Shown piece after piece: positions 46,667 to 55,143 of a stretch of 64,000 nt of DNA. Positions within the stretch are counted from its first letter, which is position 1. The number at the start of each line of letters is the position of its first letter. Below the pieces are notes generated by a model that searched no databases, had not been told where the DNA came from, and saw only the letters and a program-made list of their open reading frames with translations. A program made the translations under genes and the position numbers. Source of the DNA: Serratia fonticola (lineage in GTDB: Bacteria; Pseudomonadota; Gammaproteobacteria; Enterobacterales; Enterobacteriaceae); contig NZ_CP011254.1 in NCBI RefSeq assembly GCF_001006005.1, forward strand, positions 4,092,001 through 4,156,000. Reading direction: 5' to 3'.

Positions 46667-46882
46667 ATGAATATTGTTAAACTCCATACCAATACTGATG
46701 TTAATGGGCCAGTGACATTATCATCTCCGATAAAATCTCTGGACACAGTAATCGAAGAAAATCAGTCGCAGCCGGCGGTGGTGGATATGAAGGAATTTGG
46801 ATTTAAATTGCTCTATAACGATTGGATGCAGCAAACCCTGTTGTCAGATGGGCTAACGGCGGAGGATCAGGTTGAATGGTGA
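46667..46882 (+). CDS. Small hypothetical protein (71 aa) in the type III operon
   Basis: Function unknown. Polar N-terminal half and a short amphipathic segment (FGFKLLYNDWMQQTLL). AAAGGG lies about 13 bases upstream. Its stop overlaps the start of the lipoprotein gene (ATGGTGA), so the two are likely co-translated. It sits where orgC follows orgB in SPI-1, but it is shorter and I see no sequence match. Confidence 0.55.
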   Translation: MNIVKLHTNTDVNGPVTLSSPIKSLDTVIEENQSQPAVVDMKEFGFKLLYNDWMQQTLLSDGLTAEDQVEW

Positions 46883-47469
46883 TCTTTAATAGCACATCGT
46901 TAATTCACAGCCTATCCAGATGCATTATTGGTGGTATGACCTTACTGGTAACGGGGTGCAGCAGCATGCTTGACGATATTCCATGGATTGGACAAGACGA
47001 GCATCTGTCACAAACAGTGGTGATGCAACATTTACAATGTGAGAACGCAGACAGTGCAACCAATGCTAAACAGCCCCCCCCACAGCTCTATCAGAGAATG
47101 ATCCAATGTGTCGATGAACAGAACTATCGTTCAGCAACATTGCTATTTGCCTTGGCGGGCAGTTACACTTGGTATGATGCAGCTAGGCTCGATACGACGT
47201 TTGCGAAAAACCAACATACCCAGTTGTTGGTTGACAATCTGGCTCAATTGAAAGATAAGCCACGGGATGCGCTCTGGGGACACATCCAGTCAGTATTAGG
47301 GGACCGGCAGCAACTTGGTGTGATTTGCGATAAACTCCGTTTGATTGGCGGGCCACAATATCGCGCAGTGTATATGGATCAGAAAGACGATCTCGGTGGT
47401 GAAAGGAGGGGGGACCAACAACGCTGGTACATGGCGCTTGAGAGTTATCTCCATTGTCCAATAGCTTAA
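46876..47469 (+). CDS. Lipoprotein; candidate secretin pilotin
   Basis: 197 residues. Lipoprotein signal with lipobox LLVTGC near residue 28, preceded by an Arg and hydrophobic core. The remainder is helical with Cys pairs (QCENADSA, IQCVDEQNY, VICDKLRL, LHCPIA), likely a small periplasmic helical domain. Inv-Mxi-Spa systems need a pilotin lipoprotein (InvH, MxiM, YsaP) for SctC; no other candidate exists here, so this is the likely one, although it is longer than InvH (147). A C8 tract (47074-47081) at about codons 67-69 could switch it off. Last gene of the block. Confidence 0.65.
   Translation: MVIFNSTSLIHSLSRCIIGGMTLLVTGCSSMLDDIPWIGQDEHLSQTVVMQHLQCENADSATNAKQPPPQLYQRMIQCVDEQNYRSATLLFALAGSYTWYDAARLDTTFAKNQHTQLLVDNLAQLKDKPRDALWGHIQSVLGDRQQLGVICDKLRLIGGPQYRAVYMDQKDDLGGERRGDQQRWYMALESYLHCPIA
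47074..47081 (+). repeat. C8 tract in the lipoprotein gene
   Basis: Eight consecutive C (Gln-Pro-Pro-Pro-Gln), about a third of the way into the gene. Confidence 0.9.
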
Positions 47470-47649
47470 CGCATGATCCAACTGGACTGAACCCACGACA
47501 GTAGATATTTCCAGCCCTCACAACGTGGCCTATTCGCAGACCTCCAGACTGACGCCGTCGAGATGTCAGTGGCGCCTAACCCGGCTTTAGTAGGACTTCA
47601 ATGTAATCGAAGCTACCGGCGCGCGCGAGCCTTCAAGCACATCGCTGGC

Positions 47650-47987
47650 ATAGTGGCTACTGCGCCTTGATTGGTAGTCTTAACCGGTCAGCCTCAAGTG
47701 TTGTGATGTAGGCCACAGGTTGCCGCGTTGGGTCGAGGATGGACAGAGGCGTTTCATCAGCGTGCATGACCAGGTATTGCGACAGATCCTGATGAGGTAC
47801 CTGGGCCAACGGTGTCAGGGCCGACCCCAGAAACCGCCGCCAGCGTACTGCGAGGAAGGTTGACACCATGTGTTGTAACGGTAGAGTGGTAGATGGGCGT
47901 CCACTGCTCAAGGTCAGCGAGTAATTTCAACACTAGGGAGCGGAGTTCATCGAGGGCTATTGAGGCTAGCCGTGCATCAAGATTCAT
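47650..47987 (-). pseudogene. IS66-family transposase (TnpC) remnant
   Basis: Minus strand. The start MNLDARLASIALDELRSLVL (from 47987) is typical of IS66 TnpC N-termini, and HADETPLSILDPTRQPVAYI (about 47770-47700) is the catalytic-region HADETP motif. The central part is missing and the frames differ, so this is a deleted, inactive copy. The rest of 47470-48243 shows no gene. Confidence 0.75.
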
Positions 47988-48491
47988 GCGGCCATTTTAT
48001 CAGCATACGTCATGCTCTTTAACCTCAGATTTTCTAGCTTTATAGGAATTTATGAGCTGAAATACACGATGGCAATCACGAAAGATTTATATCTGATTTT
48101 ATAACCAGCAGAAAACCCATCAGACTTACATTTATAATGAAATTAATGGAGTGTGTTATATCGTTTAATATAGGTGTTATTTTAAAGTAAAAGAGAGTAA
48201 GGGGCGTATTATTAATGCTTTTACTGTATATGACGGAAATATAATGAATGTGTCTAATTTAATTGCAAACTCTCCCAGAGCTAGTGCCACTACTCAACAA
48301 CAATCGGCCTGTCCTCGTGATGGGAAGAATAAACCACTAGTTGACAAACTCATAAAACAGGCAACATCCCTGCTTGCCTAAGTGAAATGCCAAGATAAAT
48401 CGATAAAAAGGCATTAGACGACAGTTACACTTCGATTTTCTCTCAATTAAAACCGTCATCGACAGCGACTTCAGCCAGCAATTATTTTCCT

Positions 48492-49061
48492 TTGAATATT
48501 TCAAAAAATGAAATGCATAATATTGTGCAACCAACGGTGAACATGAGAAAAGTGGACAAAGTGTCTCTTCGGTCCATCGATGACATTCGCACGAATGGTC
48601 GTTCATTAGGTTCAGGGGCATTTGGTGAGGCATGGCTGATTGATGGAGATGTTTATAAAACACCAAAGGAGTCCTTCACGCTTTTAGGCGGTGAAGGAAA
48701 GGTAACTCTTGAAAGTTCAATGAAACACGCTGCAAATGAATGGAATCATTTTTATAGCAAATGTTATGAGAGTGAATTTAAAAACTTTGCAACCGATAAG
48801 GTTATACGGCAACCTTCTGATGAAATAGTTTTACGCACACATTTTATAAACGGAGATGATGTGGAATCAAAGATGTATGCGACAGGGGAATTAAAAGATA
48901 CTGTGATTGCTGAGTTGAAATCAATGTCTAGAAAAATTGAAGATAACGGAGCTTCAAATACAAAGTTAGTGAATGAAAAGCCACTGATTATCGATTTTGA
49001 TCTTGTGAAATTCGAGGCTAGTGACACACAAGAATCTGTTTTAAAGATGTTTTATTTTTAA
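48492..49061 (+). CDS. OspG/NleH/YspK-like kinase effector, probably 5'-disrupted
   Basis: 189 residues. Protein-kinase features in the reduced OspG style: Gly-rich loop LGSGAFGEAW (40-48), Lys56 (VYK), Glu83 in ANEWNHFY, a catalytic-loop D-x4-N (Asp151, Asn156, with Ile-Glu replacing His-Tyr before Asp) and Asp168 in IIDFD. OspG and YspK are type III effectors that bind ubiquitin-loaded E2 enzymes and dampen host signalling. The frame is open back to 48399 without a start. An upstream ATG at 48244 encodes MNVSNLIANSPRASATT in another frame, resembling a secretion signal; a frameshift near 48350-48380 and a stop at 48396 separate them. The gene is probably a recent pseudogene. Confidence 0.65.
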   Translation: MNISKNEMHNIVQPTVNMRKVDKVSLRSIDDIRTNGRSLGSGAFGEAWLIDGDVYKTPKESFTLLGGEGKVTLESSMKHAANEWNHFYSKCYESEFKNFATDKVIRQPSDEIVLRTHFINGDDVESKMYATGELKDTVIAELKSMSRKIEDNGASNTKLVNEKPLIIDFDLVKFEASDTQESVLKMFYF

Positions 49062-49105
49062 TTTAATTAAAATTATTGTTTTAATAAAAATACAGTTGAA
49101 ACTAT

Positions 49106-49131
49106 GGTAGTGGCTGTTAGGTGCCACTACC
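49106..49131 (+). terminator. Terminator hairpin after the kinase-like gene
   Basis: GGTAGTGGC and GCCACTACC form a perfect 9-bp stem with an eight-base loop, followed by CTTTG. The remainder of 49062-49509 has no recognisable gene. Confidence 0.55.
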
Positions 49132-49509
49132 CTTTGAATTACAATTCTGAGTTAAACGCATTATCAGCCATTAACGGCCTTGCCTTTGCTCTACGACTAA
49201 AAATGTATTATTTGAGGTGGGGCCGTCCATCATAGCGGATCTCAGCTACTTTTATATTAGCCGTTGTACTTAACAGCATGTTCACCATGTATGAAAGTTC
49301 AAAAAGCTATGGAGCTACGTCTCTAAATGAACAGAAACAGTGTGAGCTTCGCTGTGTCACCGTTATTTAGCTAGTCTCAGCCCCAAGAGGCCTTTGAGCA
49401 GGCCTCATCGTGAGGACAGGATATGTTACTGTTGTGGGGCATTCCAACTGGCAGTTAGACAGAATTATGGAGAGGCTTGATAATCTGAATAATCATGCAA
49501 GTTGTCTAT

Positions 49510-50091
49510 TTATTTTTGCAAAAACAAAGTTACCGTTGCTTTTCTCTTAATAAATTCTTTGGTTTTCAAAATGAAATAGTTGAGTTCAGTGTTGTTGTGT
49601 ATCGAAAGTTTTTCCATTGCATTACGTTTATGTCGACTAATTGTCTTAAAAGATAAATTGTTTATATGAGCAATACTTGTGGGTGATAAGCCCCAGCTTA
49701 GTAATTGAAGCACATGATGCTCCATATGACTGAGTTGAGGTGCAGGACATTTTTCGCAATACTTACTTTTCTCGCTACTCTTATCTTTCAGCAGCTGAAT
49801 AGCACGTTTAATGCTGTCAGTGTTTCTCTCTAAAGATGCATCTTTGAATATACATAACCCATCCTGCCCACATGGAAAGAATACTCTTGATGTTTCATAT
49901 TTACTCTCATAAATATCCATGTCGACTCTGGATTTATAGTTGATGATGGATTTTTTTTTGTAAGGAGTAATGCAATCCACTGCTAGATTAATGTCAGTAT
50001 TCATTTGCGGGCTGTTATGAATAGCCCGCATAAGACCATTGCTGAAGTATTGGTCATTATCTAGGATAGTTATATGAATAATGTTTTTCAT
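49510..50091 (-). CDS. LuxR-type regulator with an atypical receiver-like N-terminus
   Basis: 193 residues. The C-terminal 70 residues are a LuxR helix-turn-helix (LSHMEHHVLQLLSWGLSPTS ... FKTISRHKRNAMEKL). The first 110 residues begin like a receiver (ITILDNDQYFSNGLMRAI) but lack a clear phospho-acceptor Asp/Lys set, so phosphorylation is doubtful. The ATG overlaps the stop of the winged-helix gene (TAATG). Such regulator pairs often sit beside fimbrial or virulence genes in enterobacteria; a fimbrial remnant lies on the other side of the shared promoter region. Confidence 0.75.
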   Translation of the reverse strand: MKNIIHITILDNDQYFSNGLMRAIHNSPQMNTDINLAVDCITPYKKKSIINYKSRVDMDIYESKYETSRVFFPCGQDGLCIFKDASLERNTDSIKRAIQLLKDKSSEKSKYCEKCPAPQLSHMEHHVLQLLSWGLSPTSIAHINNLSFKTISRHKRNAMEKLSIHNNTELNYFILKTKEFIKRKATVTLFLQK

Positions 50092-50543
50092 TAATTCCTT
50101 CCCAAATTTGATATTTTTTTTGTCGACAATATCATCGTACTCGGTGCGGTGACGGAGTAAGTCAAATTGCCAGGGGCGAAAGTGTTAGAATAAAATAGAT
50201 TGCTCACATCAAGTGATGTGGTCATCCTCTTATCAATCTCTTTTTTTTTGATTTGAGGTGGTGAGAAACGATAACCCCTACCGTAAAATGTTCTGATGTA
50301 GTGTTTGTTGATACCTAATATACGTCTTAACCCGTAAATGCAACGGGTTAATGATTCGTCTGAAATACTGGCGCCGTACCAAACTTTTTCGATGATTTCA
50401 TCTTTGGATAGTAGTGCGCCATTAGCGTTCAGGAGCACGTATAAGAGGGCTAGTTCTTTGGGAGGGATTTCGACGCTTTCATTCTTATAAGATAATTGCC
50501 CGTCATCAGTAAGCACATAGTCACCAAACTCATATGTCAGCAT
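50091..50543 (-). CDS. OmpR/CadC-type winged-helix regulator, no membrane segment
   Basis: 150 residues. Residues 1-100 form an OmpR-type winged helix (PPKELALLYVLLNANGALLS ... LRRILGINKHYIRTFYGRGY). The remaining 50 residues are polar with no transmembrane helix, so unlike ToxR/CadC it should be cytoplasmic. Co-transcribed and coupled with the LuxR-type gene. Candidate binding repeats lie in the upstream region at 50790-50833. Confidence 0.8.
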   Translation of the reverse strand: MLTYEFGDYVLTDDGQLSYKNESVEIPPKELALLYVLLNANGALLSKDEIIEKVWYGASISDESLTRCIYGLRRILGINKHYIRTFYGRGYRFSPPQIKKKEIDKRMTTSLDVSNLFYSNTFAPGNLTYSVTAPSTMILSTKKISNLGRN

Positions 50544-50789
50544 GTTTTATTCCTCGGGTTGTTACAAGTAAAAATAAAATTGGATAAGAAATTTCTAAGG
50601 GGAGAATAATGGCGGTTTTTTTGCGTGTTGTGAAGTTAGTTATTGTATTTTATTATAAGTTATATCTAATTTATCTAACTCATTGTTGTTATCTAATTGA
50701 TTTTATTGTTATTTATCTCGCCATCCACCAGTGATTGCTCAGGCAATGAATTAGGTGCAGTGATTAAGGGGGATATGGAATTCAACTTA

Positions 50790-50833
50790 CCATCATTTTC
50801 CTGATCATCTATCCATCATTTATCCATCATTTT
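50790..50833. promoter_or_regulatory. Cluster of CCATCATTT direct repeats
   Basis: CCATCATTTTC (50790), GATCATCTA (50803), ATCCATCATT (50811) and ATCCATCATTTTTTT (50822); the last two are 11 bp apart. This is the same element and spacing as upstream of the type III AraC regulator. The site lies between the winged-helix gene (minus) and the fimbrial remnant (plus). Otherwise 50544-51025 is AT-rich without a gene. Confidence 0.4.
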
Positions 50834-51025
50834 TTTGAATTTTAGTCTACCATTAAAAGGGGGGCAGGAATGATACAGAGTACTGTTGTTTTGTTGCCAT
50901 AGGCTGAGTTAATATTCTTGTTGTGAGTCCGAGCGCTAACGCATATAGTCGTTTCTGTTAGTTTATAAGTCGCGAACGACTAAAATGTGACTTTTATATT
51001 ATTGTTGACTTTTAGGTGTCTTTTT

Positions 51026-51454
51026 ATGAAAAAATTCAAATGCGTTTATTAAATTCACTATTTTTGTTGCTTTAACCCTGTCTTGCATTTACTCACATGC
51101 GGAAAGAAGTGCCAAACGGCAATTACAGGTGATATTTTGGCTGCAACTTGTGAACTGGAAGCGACACCAAGTCTCGATATGGGTAACTGGAATATGAAAG
51201 GGTTTACCAAAGTTTGTACACATACGGTGGCGCAAGACCTTATTCTCGGGATTAGCTGTTGTGAAGGAGAGTTTAAGGCTAGTGAGACAGTTTCTGCTAC
51301 TTTTCTCGGCGCTAATATCAAGGGTAATCTTGTTACTACTAGTGGCATTCATAGAATGCCAGGGGTTCACACCTTTAACAATATTGAGGCAGGCCGTGGT
51401 CGTCTTCCTGGCAAGGCTCGATGCATTTACCTCTTAATTATTGCTGTACTGTGA
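51026..51454 (+). pseudogene. Fimbrial major-subunit pseudogene
   Basis: A signal-peptide-like segment (FTIFVALTLSCIYSHA) lies in one frame after the ATG at 51026, which itself stops after eight codons. A second frame then carries TAITGDILAATCELEATPSL and SETVSATFLGANIKGNLVTT, typical of fimbrial subunits. At least two frameshifts separate start, signal and mature part, and the C-terminus degenerates. No usher or chaperone genes follow; 51455-51834 holds nothing recognisable. Confidence 0.6.
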
Positions 51455-51834
51455 AGTTTGTTACTGGCATGGGTAACCGCGCTTATGTTTTCATCATTTT
51501 TATCACGAGATGAGTGGATAATAGCGACCTAGGTATGCCCGAGCTAACGTAATTGCGCTTCCGCGTTTAATAAGGAATGAAAAGATGCAATCATTAAAAT
51601 GGGTATTTTGAAGAACTGGGTTTTCGTCAACACTCGGAGAAGACCTTTAAACTTCATTGGTCTTCTAAAAGCGATCGCCACACTGTCTGTGAACTGGGAT
51701 TGACATGTTTTGACAACCCTTCGGCCCCATGGTAGCCGTCCCGACACGGTGACTCGGCTCTAAATGTCCCCTTGAACAATCCGGTTGGAGGGACGTAGGG
51801 GATCTTAGATAGCGTACATATACTCCCCCTTCCT

Positions 51835-52320
51835 TCACATGTCTGTTTCGCATATGCCTAATGGGTTATCTGCCAACTTGATCAGATAGGCATTCCTATT
51901 TAATTTTCTGATCATTATCAGCTGATGCCCGCCTGAGTGGCCGAACAGTGAATCCACCAGCGAAGCGGACAGATCGTCGTAAGCTTGGAGATCTGTGTCG
52001 GCTAGCTGGATTTGGATCATGCCTTTTCCGAGCAATTTATAGGTATAGGTGACATTTCTAGCTATCCGGTAGCGCTGATCGTTCTCCTGCTCTACCACTT
52101 CACCGCTGGCAAACATATGTACGCTATCTTGTCCTGGTGCGTGTACCAAAGTCGTTTGCAGGGTGAGATCCATCATTTTTCCACCAATATAGGACGTTCT
52201 TTCGGTGTATAAATGGCAACGCGGCGGGAACGGATCAGCCTCACGCTGTTTGGTCATAAAAAAGTAGCTTAAGGTACAGACCGCAATTATTCCGGCAACC
52301 GTCATATATCGTTTGTTCAT
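51835..52320 (-). CDS. FidL-like inner-membrane protein
   Basis: 161 residues with an N-terminal membrane anchor (VAGIIAVCTLSYFF) and a periplasmic domain. Small anchored proteins of this type are encoded directly after ToxR-like regulators (marT-fidL in Salmonella SPI-3), where a modulating role is assumed. The start overlaps the stop of the regulator gene (TAATG). The call rests on size, topology and partner. Confidence 0.65.
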   Translation of the reverse strand: MNKRYMTVAGIIAVCTLSYFFMTKQREADPFPPRCHLYTERTSYIGGKMMDLTLQTTLVHAPGQDSVHMFASGEVVEQENDQRYRIARNVTYTYKLLGKGMIQIQLADTDLQAYDDLSASLVDSLFGHSGGHQLIMIRKLNRNAYLIKLADNPLGICETDM

Positions 52321-53108
52321 TAATCTCTCTTTTCAACATAAGATATGTTTTTACATGCCTGGTAGGAATCATTCGCCGCGATTATGCAGGTTGTTAAAAA
52401 TATCATGCGTTTATCAGATAAAGTGGTAACCGACAAGTAGATGTCTTGTGGGATAGTACAATTCAACGCTTGTGCATTTTCCTCGACAATTTTCAGTGCG
52501 TCATGAGCATCGGGGGTACTGATGTCGGTTAAGGTGTTGCCTATTGGTTTAATATTGCAACTGTCTACATTGGCAATAGACAGTACAGGTTCATATCCAT
52601 CCGAAGAGAAATGTATATATGCGCCTCCCACACCCAAACTTATCAGGATAATAATGAAAGTGATATAAGAAAAATAATGACCGAGACCTTTATTGGTCAT
52701 GAAATGCTTGTTGCTTTTTATATTGTGCGGGGGATGTTTAGCTGCGTGTGGTGTTCCTTCTGTTGCAGGCGTTGATGGCTGCTCTTCAATATTTATATTT
52801 AGTAGCACACCTTGTCGCGGAATGGTTTTTAATTTGTTTCTGTCTATGCCCCAAAAGTCAAATCGTTTGCGGATTAAACTTAAATGATTGTTTAACGCCG
52901 CATCCGATGCGACGGCTCCTTGCGCTTCCCACACGGAATCCAGCAAAGTAGGACGTGGGATGGTTTCCCCTCTTCTTTTTATTAACTCCAATAATAGTTT
53001 TGACGTAGGTCGGGGGAGTTTTTCAGTGATGTCACTTCTCTCATTAACGCCAGTCAGACTTTCCTCGGTAGGATGAAAAATTACCTTGTTCTCAATGAGG
53101 TATTTCAT
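52320..53108 (-). CDS. ToxR/MarT-like membrane-bound winged-helix regulator
   Basis: 262 residues from the ATG at 53108 (GAG nine bases upstream); the frame is open to 53165. An N-terminal OmpR-type winged helix (about 10-105, including RPTLLDSVWEAQGAVASDAA and LKTIPRQGVLLNI), a linker, one membrane helix (YFSYITFIIILISLGVGGAY) and a short periplasmic tail with two cysteines. Such proteins activate surface or virulence genes directly from the membrane. It may have served the decayed fimbrial locus next to it. The DNA from 53166 to 53490 contains no gene. Confidence 0.8.
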   Translation of the reverse strand: MKYLIENKVIFHPTEESLTGVNERSDITEKLPRPTSKLLLELIKRRGETIPRPTLLDSVWEAQGAVASDAALNNHLSLIRKRFDFWGIDRNKLKTIPRQGVLLNINIEEQPSTPATEGTPHAAKHPPHNIKSNKHFMTNKGLGHYFSYITFIIILISLGVGGAYIHFSSDGYEPVLSIANVDSCNIKPIGNTLTDISTPDAHDALKIVEENAQALNCTIPQDIYLSVTTLSDKRMIFLTTCIIAANDSYQACKNISYVEKRD

Positions 53109-53494
53109 TTTTGCATTTCTCAAGATTTTTCTCATTAGTTTATACATATTATAAATGGCAGTCAAGGACAGTGAATTTCGCTAGCTATTTGAATGTAAAG
53201 TGATTCTCTTCATTGAAATAGTTGTTCATAAGTTTAAGATGATGTAGTGGGCCTCACCCGGGTGGAAGGAACGTTAGGGTGATCTTGACCACACAGCAGG
53301 GCTAAGCACCGTCTCATCTGGGACAATAGGGGGAGACAGATACAAGGTGATGCATTTTTTCCTTATGGACATGTAACTACGTCAGACTATAAGGCTGACT
53401 GTATGAGGTCCCACTATGTGATTTTTTGTTGAGGGAAACTTTCATAAAACGCTTTTTAGAGGGGCGCATATGGCCCGGTTTACGTCAGGCTGGT

Positions 53495-53736
53495 GATGCC
53501 ACTGTTCAGTTCAGCCAAGCGGTGGTATCGGTGGTCAGGCTACCGATGTGGCGCTTCAGGCCAGGGAAATTATCCGCATCCGTGAAAGAATCGCTACCTT
53601 GATCGCCAAGGAAACCGGGCAGAAACTGGAAAAGGTCTTGAACGACATTGACCGCGATTTTTGGATGCCAGTGGCAGAAGCGATCGACTATGGCCTGGTA
53701 TCAAAAGCCATTGTCAGCGAAAAAGAAATCGCCTGA
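53495..53736 (+). pseudogene. ClpP-family C-terminal remnant
   Basis: The reading QPSGGIGGQATDVALQAREI followed by IRIRERIATLIAKETGQ and DIDRDFWMPVAEAIDYGLV matches the last 75 residues of ClpP ([20 protein letters not shown]). The active-site histidine region is frameshifted just upstream (a stop precedes QPSGG), and the N-terminal two thirds are absent. Base composition is like the core flank, so this is the broken edge of the island. Confidence 0.75.
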
Positions 53737-53764
53737 GCATAGCGCAATAACCCACCGTATCATC

Positions 53765-53900
53765 CAATCCTCAAATAACCCCAGCAGGCCATTTTGTTCA
53801 GTTCCATAACCCACAAGCTGTACGGGTTATGGACGCTGTAAACGGCCTGCGTATTATCAAGCCCCAATAGCCCAGCCGCAGGGCGTGGCACCAAGGCTAT
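53765..53900 (-). pseudogene. WaaL-like O-antigen ligase remnant
   Basis: Minus-strand codons read AVYSVHNPYSLWVMELNKMA, aligning with YGVHNPHNEYLLETVQNGLL of the intact ligase at 58659. DNA similarity to 58864-58945 is roughly three bases in four. Only about 45 codons survive. It suggests a former duplication or recombination between this junction and the waa region 5 kb away. Confidence 0.6.
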
Positions 53901-54100
53901 GCATCGAACAACCAGAGGCCAACAGTGGCGGTTTGTGACCCGAATCACTGCCCCATGTAAGCGCCCTGAGTGTTTTCTTCTCATTCTGTATGTTAACCAC
54001 ATGATAACAAAACGTTATCCGATAGATGGCGGTAAAACACTGTGCTAGGATGATTAATCACCACCTCTGGCACCAACGCCAACTTGAAAAGGATATGACC

Positions 54101-55063
54101 ATGCCTTTGAATAATAAAAATATTTTTGTAGCTCTCGCCGCTGCCCTATTTGCAGTCAGCAGTTACGCGGCTGCGCCGAAATCCGTGGCGATCCTCTCTA
54201 TCGTTGACCATCCGGCATTGGATGCTACCCGTGATGGGGTGATTGATGAGCTAAAGGCTGCGGGGTATGACAAGGATAAGGTCAAGGTCCAGTTCCAAAG
54301 CGCGCAGGGAAATACGGCCACCGCTGGGCAGATTGCGCGTAAATTTATCGGTGACAAGCCCGATGCGATAGTGGCGATTTCAACGCCTGCGGCACAGTCA
54401 GTGGTGGCGGCGACCAAAACTATTCCGGTGGTGTTTACTACGGTAACCGATCCGGTGGCGGCCAAACTGGTCAGTAGCTGGCAGCCGAGCGGCACCAACG
54501 TTACCGGTGTTTCAGACAGCGTTGCCATCGGCCCGCAGGTCGATCTGATCTTGCAGGTTAAACCCGATGCCAAGCGAGTCGGCATGGTCTACAGCCCAGG
54601 GGAAGTCAACTCGACGGTGGTGGTCAAAGAGCTGAAAGATGAATTAACCAAACGCGGGATGACGCTGGTTGAGGTTCCTGCCGCACGTACTATCGACGTA
54701 GCCCCAGCGGCTAAAAGCCTGGTGGGCAAAGTCGACGTGATTTACACCAATACCGATAACAACGTTATCTCTACCTACGAGTCGCTGGTCGGCATTGCCA
54801 ATCAGGCTAAAATCCCGTTGATCGCCGGTGACAATAGCGTTGCCAAACGTGGCGCGGCTGCAGCGTTGGGGATGAGTTATTACGATCTGGGCCGCCAGAC
54901 CGGTAAAATCGTCGTCCGCCTGTTAGAGGGTGAGAAGCCAGGCGCAATAGCTCCTGAGGTAGGCAATAAGCTCAGCCTGAGCGTCAACCCTGCCGCAGCC
55001 CAGAAGCAGGGTGTCACTCTGCCAGCGGAGCTGGTGCAATCAGCACAAGAAGTCATCAAATAA
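54101..55063 (+). CDS. ABC importer substrate-binding protein (COG2984/TrpX type)
   Basis: 320 residues from ATG 54101 (AGGA eight bases upstream). Signal peptide to about residue 23 (ALFAVSSYAAA), then two Rossmann-like lobes (SVAILSIVDHPALDATRDGV ... VGMVYSPGEVNSTVVVKEL). This family often binds aromatic amino acids or related compounds; the ligand here is unknown. First gene of an SBP-permease-ATPase operon. Confidence 0.85.
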   Translation: MPLNNKNIFVALAAALFAVSSYAAAPKSVAILSIVDHPALDATRDGVIDELKAAGYDKDKVKVQFQSAQGNTATAGQIARKFIGDKPDAIVAISTPAAQSVVAATKTIPVVFTTVTDPVAAKLVSSWQPSGTNVTGVSDSVAIGPQVDLILQVKPDAKRVGMVYSPGEVNSTVVVKELKDELTKRGMTLVEVPAARTIDVAPAAKSLVGKVDVIYTNTDNNVISTYESLVGIANQAKIPLIAGDNSVAKRGAAAALGMSYYDLGRQTGKIVVRLLEGEKPGAIAPEVGNKLSLSVNPAAAQKQGVTLPAELVQSAQEVIK

Positions 55064-55143
55064 CGATCTGCGTTGAATGATGGTTTACATCGGGTGTAAA
55101 TGGCCTGCCGCAGGTGGCGGGCCAAGATGTTTATGAGGTACGC

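Noticed and set aside
10047..52187. Identical 17-base string (CATCATTTTTCCACCAA) at about 10050 and 52171
   Set aside because: Both copies lie within coding frames, and a match of this length is plausible by chance in AT-rich DNA of this size; not counted among the operator sites.
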